64,000 bases of DNA. It comes from Phytophthora sp. 'mugwort'. Taxonomy: Eukaryota > Oomycota > Peronosporomycetes > Peronosporales > Peronosporaceae. The notes under the pieces are model-generated. The model ran no database searches. It had not been told where the DNA came from and saw nothing but the letters and a program-made list of their open reading frames with translations. The number at the start of each line of letters is the position of its first letter. Positions within the stretch are counted from its first letter, which is position 1. Shown here piece by piece: positions 55,038 through 64,000 of the stretch. The stretch spans positions 893,001 to 957,000 of the forward strand of contig JAUCEF010000010.1 in the NCBI GenBank assembly GCA_033558025.1, given 5' to 3'. The position numbers and the translations under genes are program-made.

Positions 55038-58000
55038 ATGCTGGATGCAACCGACGCCATGCTGGACGCGCCGGCGTCGCAGGGCGCCAACTCACTCATT
55101 CCGATGTCTCTGAGTCTGTACGTTACGCCACATTGCACCTGACTTTATAATCATGAATTGACGAGGTGATTTGATATATAAATGCAGAGTGGCGAAGAAA
55201 GAGAAGATCCTCAAGATGGAGGTGTCCAAGCTGGAGAAGCTGGTGACCCAGCGCAACGAGATGCTCGTTGGCTTGCGAGAAAGCCATGATTACCTGCTCA
55301 CGACGAACGGCCGGCTGCAGTGCGTGACGGTGTAGCGGTTCTTGTGTGGAGTTGGTCATCTCTGAGGATTTAATGCGTGCGATGTACAGGGAGAGGAGTC
55401 GTCTACGACGAGAGAAACTGGTCTCCCTGCGGACGCTATTGGAGACCGATCAAGAGCAAGATGGAGAACAGAAGCCCATCCTCTGCGACGCTATCGGACT
55501 GAACGAGTTGGAAGCTACAGCTGAAAAGTGTGGTGTACTGAAGGATATTTTGCTTGGGCTGGTCGACAAGCGTGCTGGACTGGAGCAGCATTGTATGGGA
55601 CTTGAAGAGCAGACGGTGCAAGAGACGGTTGCTCTGAGAACGAAGGAGGACCGTTTGAAAGAAGGTAAGAAGGCAAGAAGGGGGACATCACGTCGCCGCT
55701 ATCGTAACTTACGTGCTTGTTCATGTAGTTCGAAACACGATTCTTCTTCTGCGTGAAGAAATTCGCTCAAGCCAGTGGAACTTTGAGGTAAATACACGTT
55801 GTGGAAGTTTAGGGTGCTGTCGCATTATTATACTTAATATTATTCTGATGATTCAGAATGACCAAGCTGAGCTCAACGACGGAGACAAACACCTCAACTC
55901 AATCAGCCAGGTTGCTCAACGTGAAGCGATAATGGTGGAAAAGGCTGGCACTGCTTTACAAGCCGAAAAAGCTTTAGCTGAAGACCTCCAGGAAGTACGC
56001 TATTGCATTGCATTCTCGGTCTTGTAGCTCCTTATACTAACCTACATCGCCCGTGGGTTGAGAAGACCTGGCAGAACTACGAAGGTATGGTCCACGAAGA
56101 GCACCGACAACTCGCAATTGTGAACGAAGACGCTAGAAGGTAACCTCACGAAGTGTTCGCTGAAACTGTCTCTAGGTACTCACCGACACGTATGCGTAGT
56201 GAGCAGCGAGAACGTCGGAAGCTTCTTGAGAGCAACGGGGTGCGAAACATGAGGCAACTGTCTACCAAATGTATGTGCTTACGTGTTTGAGCGTTTCGTA
56301 GGCAACATGCCCGGCCGACGAGGAAGTTCTGCAGACAGCAAAAGCCCTGCAATTACGGCTGCAACATCTCAATGTACGCATGAAACATGAATCGAGATCG
56401 TGTCTTTACTGGTTTAACGAGTGCTTAAACGTCACAGGAGGATGTGGCAAGCACTAAATTCCTTAAGAGAGAGATTGCTTTGCGGAGGAAGCAAGAGAAG
56501 GATATGCTGGCGATCGCTCAGTCAAGCATTAAGGTGGCAATTGTATTATCACTTAAGAGTTGAAGCTGTTTTTTCTAACTGTGTAGAAATCACTTTGGGC
56601 AGGCAAAAGATGAGCAGTTGAATTGGTTGGAGCGCCAGCGCGTGCATCTTGAAAACGAGCAAAATGAAGCTACAAAGGCCCGTGCTAATGACGAAGTTGG
56701 TATGAACTCAAGACACTTAGGCATACTTATGATGTTTACTGACGACGATTTATGTTTGCCATTTCAGCTTACCGTGCGTTTATTGAAGATCACAATGCAG
56801 AAGTGGCTTCTTTGGAAGCACAGACCAAGGATGCAAGAAAGCAAATGAAGAGCACGGAACGGGCTACCACAGCCCATCGTAAGAAGGTGGCCGCTGTTAA
56901 CAAAACGGTTGCACAGAAGACAAAGGTCCTTCAAGAGTGGAAAACAAGGATTGAGGCAAAGCAAGGCCAAGTGGCCAAGTCTACATCTACCCAGGAGCTT
57001 GTCGATGCTGAAGTGATGAGCATGCAAGAAGCGCTCGAGCAAGAGCTACGCGGTCTACAGCAAAGTGAGAAGCTCCGTACAGCTCAGGAAATGGAGACTG
57101 AGGAGCTGCGTTCATCTTGTGCGGAGCTGGAGTCAGAAATACAACAGACGCGTAAGACATTGGCAACGATGAAGAACAGCATCGCAGCAGCTCAAACGGC
57201 CGTGAAAAACCGCATCGACGAAGTTCGAGACAAATTCCTGAGTACATTCGTCGTGGACGACGCCGAAATCCTGATCGAGTTGCTGAATAAAGAGGTCAGC
57301 GCAAATAAAAGGAAAACTAACCGCAGGACAACTGTTTAACACCTTGCATATTTTACTCCTTTCAGATCGAGAGCTGGACAACGAAGGACAAGGACGAGGT
57401 CGATGAATCGATTACTAGCGAGACATCTAAGGTATATCTAATTAACCTGCAGCCGTTGCCGTCTGTTTCACTTTTTGACATTTGCCAAATGTTACAGCTA
57501 AAGGAGAGATACGGCATCTTGGTGGCCAACATCCGCAAGAAATATGATAGGACTTTGCGGCAGAAGGTGATTGCAGACTCGATCCATCAATCAATCAATC
57601 AATGAGCGAGCTAACTAAAAACTGTCCGCATATTTAGGAGAAACAATACAATGCTAAGCTAGAAAAACTGAAGAAGCAGACGGCGGAGAAGAAAGCAAAG
57701 TCCACAACTATGTCCACTTTCGAGTCGCAGACGGGTGAGGACGATGTGGAGATGCCAACGGACCAGGATCATATATCTGTTATGGTCCATGAACATGCGG
57801 ATGAGACTATGGAAAATCGGGCGGCTGAAAAAGAAGACAATGAGGCCAAAGACCAAGACATCGACCCGTCGTGGATGAAGCATCCGAGCAATGAAAACGT
57901 TCTTAACAAGGTATACCTGGATATGAATGAGGCTGGGCCGTACTATAAGAATCTCACCCATGTTACAATTCTGTTTTAGAAGCGCTCATCAAAGCCGAAT

Positions 58001-58759
58001 CTGAAGGCGAAAGTAGTACCGAAAAAGGCTACAAAGTCTGCTCGACGCCAGCTCGTGTCTGGTCTCAATCTAGCAGACGACTCCCCCCAGACAGACAAGG
58101 AGTTGACAGATATTTTCACTGCTGACGCGACAGCAATAGTCAAAACTACTAAAACAGCCAAACCTGGCCATGCCACCTTCTCACAACAACGCAGACTCAG
58201 CGGTAGCGGGGCCCGTCAATCGCGATTGAAGAGACGCACACCAGCGCAGAAGGCAGGAAAACCAGCAGCAATACCAGTGCAAGAAGGTATCGCGACAGTA
58301 GACATCACTCCGAAAACGGCACGCTCAGTGAGTATTGAAGGCAGCACCCACCCAAATCCTGCCGCTGACACATCAAGTCAAGACTCTCTCGTCTCTTCAA
58401 TCGGCTGCGACGAAAGCCTTGTGGTGACACGATCTGCGCAGGAGGCAGGCAGTATTAACCAGACCAAGAGAACGCCTCGCGTCTCATTATCAACTGTCGC
58501 AAGCCAAAGCGCCGCTAAGAAGCCGCTCATGCAAAAGGTATGTCAACAGGATCCATTTTCATCGTGAATATTGCTGCGGAGCTAACCTATGTTGAAGCAG
58601 GCGGGTCATCGCAGCAAGGGTGCCGTCAAACGCCGCACGACGACAAAGGTTTTGCACCGATCTCGTCACTCGAAAGCAAGCCGTGTTTCACTCGGGCGAT
58701 CGCAACCTGGCGGTCGTACCGCGGACTGGTCTGCCACTGACACGTTCTCCTTCGACTGA
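55038..58759 (+). CDS. coiled-coil protein, 16 exons
   Basis: Exons by splice signals and open phase: 55,038-55,117; 55,188-55,319; 55,390-55,664; 55,729-55,787; 55,857-55,994; 56,063-56,139; 56,176-56,270; 56,327-56,373; 56,438-56,533; 56,603-56,699; 56,768-57,294; 57,366-57,431; 57,498-57,566; 57,638-57,910; 57,980-58,537; 58,601-58,759. They sum to 2,748 nt, 915 aa. Introns are 36-73 nt. Exon 8's acceptor is the least certain. Residues about 25-680 are mostly Lys/Glu/Gln-rich coiled coil (for example KEKILKMEVSKLEKLVTQRN and RTKEDRLKEVRNTILLLREE). The last 230 residues are basic, Ser/Thr-rich and probably disordered. I do not recognise the family. A cytoskeletal, centriolar or kinetochore-type scaffold is possible but is inference only. 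Confidence 0.75.
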
Positions 58760-59135
58760 GCTCGCTTGCAAGCGATAGGCGTTGTTGGTCCTTCCATTTC
58801 ATCCTTCAGTAACACGACATTTTTGCTAAGAATCTAGGGTAACCGTTGGCGATGGCCAGTGCGCACCACCCACCAAGCCTTACCCTGGTCGCACGAGCTG
58901 CAGCACCAAAAACTTGCGACACCAAGCGCACTCGATGCTGGTCATCTTGGCTGCTTATGCATCGACCTGCCGAGCCAAAGTCCTCTTAGCCAATCGGATA
59001 CCTAAATCGATCTATTTGAGCCAATGATTACTTAATCCAGCACGTATTGATGGTTCCTTGAATGAGGGGTGCAGGAAGCTCGGACCATCGATCACAAGCA
59101 AACCTGCCGTCTCCCAGCCAAAGCTTCCGATCAAC
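58760..59135. promoter_or_regulatory. promoter region of the b5 reductase gene
   Basis: 376 bases between the coiled-coil stop and the b5 reductase ATG. It contains CCATTTCATCCTTC near 58,793, which resembles an oomycete initiator context, but its distance from the ATG (about 340 bases) makes that use uncertain. Confidence 0.3.
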
Positions 59136-60026
59136 ATGTTTTCCTCTATGCTACGTTCCGCATCCCGACAGCCTCTGAGCAGCGCCGCATCCGTGACCGC
59201 CATGGTCTCCGCCCTGGGTCTCGCTAGCTTCTCGACCGTCGCGCGCAACGCCGAGGAGCCCAAGGTGGCCTTGAGTCCCAAAGAGTTCCGCTTTTTCAAG
59301 GTGACCAAGGTGGAGGAGGTAACTCACGACACAAAGCGCCTGGTATTCGCTCTGCCCAGCAAGGAGCACGAGATGGGCCTTACCGTGGCCAGTTGCCTGA
59401 TGGCCAAGGCCGAAGTGAATGGCAAGACCGTTGTGAACCCATACACGCCCACTAACACGAACGCCGAGAAGGGCGAGTTGGAACTCATGGTGAAGGGCTA
59501 CCCGAACGGCAAGCTGAGCAAGCACATCGTCAACCTGAACGTGGGTGATGAGCTGGCCATGAAAGGCCCGTTCGTCAAATTCGAGTACAAGCCCAATCAG
59601 TACAAGAGCATCGGCTTCTTATGCGGCGGCTCCGGCATCACTCCCGCTCTGCAAGTCATCAAGGAGATCTGTCGCAACCCGGACGACTCGACGCAGGTAG
59701 TACTGATCTTCTGTAACCGGACGGAGAAGGATATCATCCTCCGCGAAGAGCTGGACGCGCTACAGTACATGTACCCGCAGTTCCAGGTGCACTACGTGCT
59801 AAATACGGCCGATGCTAACTGGGAAGGCTACACGGGCTACGTGACCAAGGAGCTGATCGAGAAGCTTCTACCCGGTCCGTCGGACGAAAACCTCATTGGC
59901 GTGTGCGGTCCTCCTCCGATGATGGACGCAATCTCGGGCAACAAGGCCCCCGACCGGAGCCAGGGGGAACTCAAGGGATTGCTGAAGGAGTTGAACTACA
60001 CTAGCAAGCAGGTCTTCAAGTATTGA
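59136..60026 (+). CDS. NADH-cytochrome b5 reductase
   Basis: Single exon, 296 aa from the ATG at 59,136. The frame stays open 26 codons upstream, but MFSSMLRSASRQPLSS gives the expected mitochondrial-type N-terminus with a short hydrophobic stretch (SVTAMVSALGLASF). The FAD domain has FRFFKVTKVEEVTHDTKRL, NPYTPTN where the family has RxYTP, and GKLSKHIVNL. The NADH domain has GFLCGGSGITPALQV, VVLIFCNRTEKDIILREEL and the ending GVCGPPPMM. The enzyme passes electrons from NADH through FAD to cytochrome b5 for fatty-acid desaturation, sterol synthesis or outer-membrane functions. The conserved FAD-phosphate-binding Arg of RxYTP is Asn here, which is noteworthy. It is convergent with the phosphatase gene, 270 bp apart. 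Confidence 0.9.
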   Translation: MFSSMLRSASRQPLSSAASVTAMVSALGLASFSTVARNAEEPKVALSPKEFRFFKVTKVEEVTHDTKRLVFALPSKEHEMGLTVASCLMAKAEVNGKTVVNPYTPTNTNAEKGELELMVKGYPNGKLSKHIVNLNVGDELAMKGPFVKFEYKPNQYKSIGFLCGGSGITPALQVIKEICRNPDDSTQVVLIFCNRTEKDIILREELDALQYMYPQFQVHYVLNTADANWEGYTGYVTKELIEKLLPGPSDENLIGVCGPPPMMDAISGNKAPDRSQGELKGLLKELNYTSKQVFKY

Positions 60027-60296
60027 ACTCGTGTGATCCAGAAATATTCGTTTTTAGTGAGCGTCTGGAGCTAGCTAGCTCGTTATTGACATACTGTCCA
60101 AGAAATGTAAAACACCTTTGCAGAAGAGAAAAGCTTTTTTTTCTGTTTACCATCAGTTCAACTCGTATCCCTACACCTACCCGTTTAACAACCCCCTGTA
60201 CATCTTTAGACATGTAATACATAAGCACATTGCCAACAGCTCAATTTAATACAAGACGCTTATGATGGTAGACACAGCCAGCATTTGACAGGCATA

Positions 60297-61750
60297 CTAA
60301 ACCTCCGAGAGCTGTGTGGTGTCCAGGTGGCCTGTCTGGTTCATGTAAGTGAGCTGCACGTTGCCGACGCTGTCAACCTCCATGGCGGTGATGCCGCAGT
60401 GATTGTAGCGCATGCGGCCCCATGTACCGTCCGGGTCCACCCCCAGCGCCTTGCACACGAACCACCGGATGATGTTGGCGTGGCACACAATCACTCGGAA
60501 TCGGTCCTTCACGCGAGTCTGCGTCGAGCGCACGCCGAACGTGTCGGCGTAGTGCTTCTGGTCCTTCTCACTCAACTCACGCTCCTCAAGCCCCAGGTCC
60601 TGTGGAATCACGTGGCGGAATGTGGTGCGGTACGCCATCTTGAGGCGAGCACAGTCCGACACCATGTTGTCCAGCTTTTCTCTCGCCAATTGCTGACGGT
60701 TATTGTTCGGCAGCGGATTGCCTGGCCACGCTTCACGGAAGAGCTTGTTCTCACAAAACTGCAGCGCTCCTACTGGGAAGGCTTCTCCAATGTGTTTCGC
60801 CGTCTCGACTGCACGACGAACGCCGCTATGGTACACCGGGAACTTAGGGAATCGCTTCAGCACCATCCGCTCCGAGAGATACTTATGCAGGAACCTGCCC
60901 GTGGCGCGAGCTTGCTGCACTCCCAAGTCCGTCAAAGGTCCGTGCATGTCTACGGACGGGGTCTGCGAGCTGGCGTAGTGGCCGTGGCGCACCAAGATGA
61001 TGTGCGTCGTGCGGCTCTGATCAACGAGCGACAAGTCCGTCGTGGGTTGCACAATGTGGGCCTCCGCCGCGACGGCAATTGCCGTCATCCAGTCCATGAG
61101 CGTTTGCACACTGGGAGCTCCGAGGCTGCGCACACTTCCGTTGGCCAGCTTCAAGCTGAACGATGAGTTTTCCTGCCGCTCCACGGACGCTCCAGCAATG
61201 TCCCACGTGCCCTTCAGCGCGCCGTACTGCTGCTTGTTGTCGATAGTGTAGTACGACAGCTCCTGGCCTCGCAGCACGAAGATCCGCTACAAAATACCGT
61301 CCACAAACAAAATAAGAATCCCAGCTCTCCTCGAGTGTATCACGAAAAAATAATAATGCAACCAATTATAGCGCAAATAAGACGGAGTAAGGAGCGAAAA
61401 CGTACACCTACATTCTTCCACGTCTGTAGACCGGACTCGCCCTTCTTGGTCAGCTCGCCCTCCATGAGCACATCGCTGGCAAAGACCTGCACGTGCGCGT
61501 CGTGAATCTTGGTCTCGGAGAAGTTGTTGCTCAGGTCTGTGACCACGGAAGGGCGCAGCATGGCGGACGGACGCATGACGGACGCCATTAGCGATAGCCG
61601 CGTACCTTGACTCGCGCCCAGCACCTGCGTGGCGCCCATGCCGTTGCTGCCATTGCTCGGTGTGAAGTGGTCCACATTCGACAGGCGCGAGTTGAGCATA
61701 TGCGACGGCCGCACCTCATCCCCGGGCTGCGAGGGCGACACCACTTCCAT
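60297..61750 (-). CDS. PH-domain protein with PGAM5-like histidine phosphatase domain
   Basis: Two exons on the minus strand: 61,750-61,412 and 61,286-60,297, joined by a 125-nt intron (GTAGGT...TTGTAG), giving 442 aa. Splicing creates a PH-domain core that neither exon shows alone: MEGELTKKGESGLQTWKN joined to RIFVLRGQELSYYT, ending in LMDWMTAIAVA (about residues 95-205). The phosphatase domain follows. It has THIILVRHGHY (the RHG catalytic His), VYHSGVRRAVETAKHIGEAF, EAWPGNPLP and VIVCHANIIRWFVCKALG, the second catalytic His. RHGxY and CHANxIR are typical of PGAM5, a Ser/Thr/His protein phosphatase. The first 90 residues are Ser-rich and disordered. The PH domain suggests recruitment to phosphoinositide membranes. 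No transmembrane segment is seen, unlike animal PGAM5. Confidence 0.88.
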
Positions 61751-62400
61751 CCTTGCTCGAGCTATTTTGACTCAAAAGTTTCTCTGTAGTGCACAGTGTG
61801 CCCCGTGGCATGTTGCAGTAGATACAGTAGTACCCTCATCACTGGCTAGAATCCAGAGCTCCTAACTTAGGAGTAACTTACGGGTTACTTCTCAAATATT
61901 CTTGCGACCTGAAACCTGAAACTAAATCTTCCACCCATATTCGCATCTATCGGATACGTCCCCATTTGCGATTTTGAGAACGGCCAGATCCGCTGCGATC
62001 TACCAGCCGAGGCAATCCCACGGGGCGCTCGGTGACCAGATCTATACCAGCACCGATGTATATTGCGTCCGACGAAGCCGAAGGTAGGCTACATATCTGA
62101 ATATCGGCGATCTGATTTATAAATCGTGCGCACCATCCGTTAAGTTATGCCCGGTTCAACCCCTACGCATGACGACAATCAAGAAGAGATCAGCAGAAGC
62201 CAGTTAACTGACCACCGCGGGGAAAACGATACTTATATGCGTTGGAAGATTACGTTACAGCAGTATCGCGGCCCGATCACAATCGCGAGGTTATATCGAA
62301 AAGAGGATAATGATAACGGCGCAATATCTCAACTTCGGCCTGGCAGCTGCCAGATATGTGGAGGCTTGATCAGCCACCGGAGCGGCCGAGGTAACGTGGT
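61751..62400. other. intergenic, promoter of phosphatase gene then repeat DNA
   Basis: The first 150-200 bases upstream of 61,750 must hold the phosphatase promoter. From about 61,960 the sequence becomes GATCNG-rich as in LTR debris. An 85-codon frame (62,147-62,404) has no motif. Confidence 0.35.
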
Positions 62401-63640
62401 CTAGACTAAATCCGAGCTTTCTGGAGTTCGTGTTCTAGCGTGCCACATCCACCGACGCAGTCCCGTTCTGCACGGATCTAATGCGACTGGGCCTCTTCAA
62501 TATTGGATCGGGAAGGATAGCCGCAATTCTGTCTAAAGCGGCACGAGCCGGGGCCAGGTTGGTTCGATACGAGTCGAGATCATCGAGAGACAAATCAAAC
62601 TCTTGTTCATAAGCGACAATTTGGCTGCTGAGATCGTCGATCTTCTCTTCTCGGAAAACATGCGATGCTCGAGCTCATCTCTGTACGTATCGACTCGGGG
62701 GCGATCTTGTTAAACATTCGGTAAACTACTCTCTACGCTTTGAATCTCTGCCTCTTGTTGCCGAAGCTGATCGTGCAAGTGGCGGGTCATGGATTGAACG
62801 TCCTGGGCCTGGAGAGCGCTGTCGATCTCGACCCGTGCGTCGGACGATGATTTCTTCATCCTGGGTGTGGATTTTTACAAGGCGTACAGATCATCATTAG
62901 CCATCTGAGTCATGACGCGATCCTGGCGCATCCGGTCTCGAAGTTCATCCCCCGCACCACGAGTCCGTCGGGGCTCGTCCTCCTGGTAGGCTACCTTACC
63001 CTGGCGGATACGGCCGGTAGACGCGAGGTGGTCGACTTATGTGACATCTGCTGTCTGATGAGTCCGTGGCAATCGGCTATTACTGGAGACGTTGGGACGA
63101 CGATGCCGCATGAGGCTGAGGGACGATTACAAACTAGGCAGAGCATAACCGAAGTGTGGCCGCCGCGCGGCGACGACTTCGGAGAGACGTGGTTGTGCAG
63201 AAGAGTCAACCAAGAATATCAGACCCCAAAGGAAAGTGCCGGATCTGCGAGAACGGCGGATTCGTCCACGAGGAGTGACGTTCACCAAACCAAATCTTAT
63301 GATTTCCTTGTGAAAAGAGAGATTATAAAGGCGGTACAACGTTTCGCCTGAGGAGGACAAAAAAACGCCCAGCACTTGGGGTATTGAGCGCATCCGGGGG
63401 TAGTCGTAAATTCCTAAACTGTTATGGTCTGCCGGGCGAAGATCGACCGGATAACATCTGTCATATGGCAACAAACAGTGTATCCGGGTTGAAGATCGAT
63501 CAAAGAGTGACGACCGATATGTATTAGCGATCGACGGTTCGTGGCAGATCCCAATCATCTGTCGATCGCGGCGAAGCCTATTAAGGTCGATTCCCGCTAG
63601 GGTCGGCATCCAACTTCAGAGGAGGAAAGAGGGAGATCGG
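62400..63640 (-). mobile_element. LTR-retrotransposon leader and gag-like relic
   Basis: A short minus-strand frame starts at 62,859 (KKSSSDARVEIDSALQAQD) and continues as a Glu/Gln-rich coil (HLHDQLRQQEAEIQSVE). More coil-like pieces follow after stops. Upstream (63,609-63,127) is a longer frame without motifs that probably spans the element's leader. Together with the LTR-like DNA beyond 63.6 kb this fits the 5' end of a Gypsy-type element on the minus strand, truncated near 62 kb. Confidence 0.4.
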
Positions 63641-64000
63641 AGCTTGTTAGAGGACAATATGCCACGACTAAACCGTATGTCGCGCCCGATCCCGATCGAC
63701 TACTGGTCGGATAACAGCCGATCACGATCTACATCGACCGTAGCAGCTCCCGACGCCAAAATCGGGTGAAGGAGGAAGATCAGGCCTTTCTGGTGATCAA
63801 CGAATCGCGACCGGTCCCGATCGAAACTCGATCGGATTGATGTATACTTTCGAGCGGGTAGGCATACATCTTCTAGTAGATCGGCATACACATTTGGACG
63901 TACGTGTTCTACACCTACTGGTGATGCATACACTTTCGGTCGTACGGTTCTGGTAGCTCCGAGGCCGATCGATAACCATCTTCGGAGATCGGTAAACGAG
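63640..64000. repeat. LTR-like sequence at window end
   Basis: Rich in GATCGG and CGATCG words, with internal repeats of GGCATACA-type units (63,861, 63,882, 63,926). The same style occurs at 1-250. The repeat units resemble tandem subrepeats of an LTR. The window ends inside it. Confidence 0.4.

Noticed and set aside
57583..57604. ATCA microsatellite in the thirteenth intron of the coiled-coil gene
   Set aside because: A short simple repeat, of no evident function.
59058..59135. Longer N-terminus for the b5 reductase
   Set aside because: The sequence from 59,136 has a better targeting-type N-terminus. The 26 extra codons add no recognised feature.
1..64000. tRNA, rRNA, CRISPR array or RxLR/CRN effector genes
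   Set aside because: No cloverleaf, rRNA core, spaced direct repeats, or signal peptide followed by RxLR or LFLAK motif could be seen by eye. A tRNAscan and an effector HMM search would be decisive.

Overview
The window looks like nuclear DNA of an oomycete (Phytophthora-like). The evidence is: short spliceable introns of about 50-125 nt with GTRNGT...AG borders, tightly packed single-copy genes at one end, a local SWEET sugar-transporter expansion, and long stretches of decayed transposons of the kinds common in gene-sparse oomycete regions (Ty3/Gypsy, Ty1/Copia, LINE, MULE, pogo/Tigger, PIF/Harbinger). There are no operons, bacterial-type genes or CRISPR arrays. The assignment rests on recognised protein families and gene style, not on a database match.

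Layout. 1-14.25 kb is a retrotransposon graveyard: LTR-like fragments, a LINE reverse-transcriptase relic (+), a Copia relic (-, about 2.43-5.70 kb) and a large Gypsy relic (-, about 8.2-14.25 kb). 14.83-27.33 kb is a giant inverted duplication centred near 20.97 kb. Each arm carries a two-exon gene for the same unrecognised protein, predicted at 768 aa. A third, broken copy lies in the spacer. Within the duplication, 15,107-18,700 and 23,242-26,835 are almost identical, while the homologous DNA on both sides is clearly diverged. 27.8-30.1 kb holds a truncated pogo-like transposase and a frameshifted Harbinger transposase.

30.9-36.6 kb is a SWEET cluster: three intact genes (one on -, spliced; two on +) and a C-terminal relic. 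A fourth, decayed SWEET lies at 46.0-47.3 kb, split by a 563-bp insertion with 9-bp terminal inverted repeats. The intervening 37.1-45.5 kb and the following 47.4-53.1 kb hold MULE relics (one with a probable Ulp1-like peptidase part), a Tigger-type relic joined to a zinc-finger/oxygenase-like gene fragment, and several strong hairpins.

54.16-61.75 kb is an ordinary gene island: a THEM6-like thioesterase-fold protein (-), a 16-exon coiled-coil protein (+) sharing a 188-bp divergent promoter with it, an NADH-cytochrome b5 reductase (+), and a PH-domain/PGAM5-like histidine phosphatase (-) convergent with the reductase. From about 62 kb to the end the sequence returns to LTR-retrotransposon debris.

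The genes do not form one pathway. The SWEET proteins should move sugars across membranes, the b5 reductase supplies electrons from NADH, and the phosphatase is probably a signalling or mitochondrial-type enzyme. The most unusual element is the inverted, apparently gene-converted duplication carrying the unrecognised 768-aa gene.
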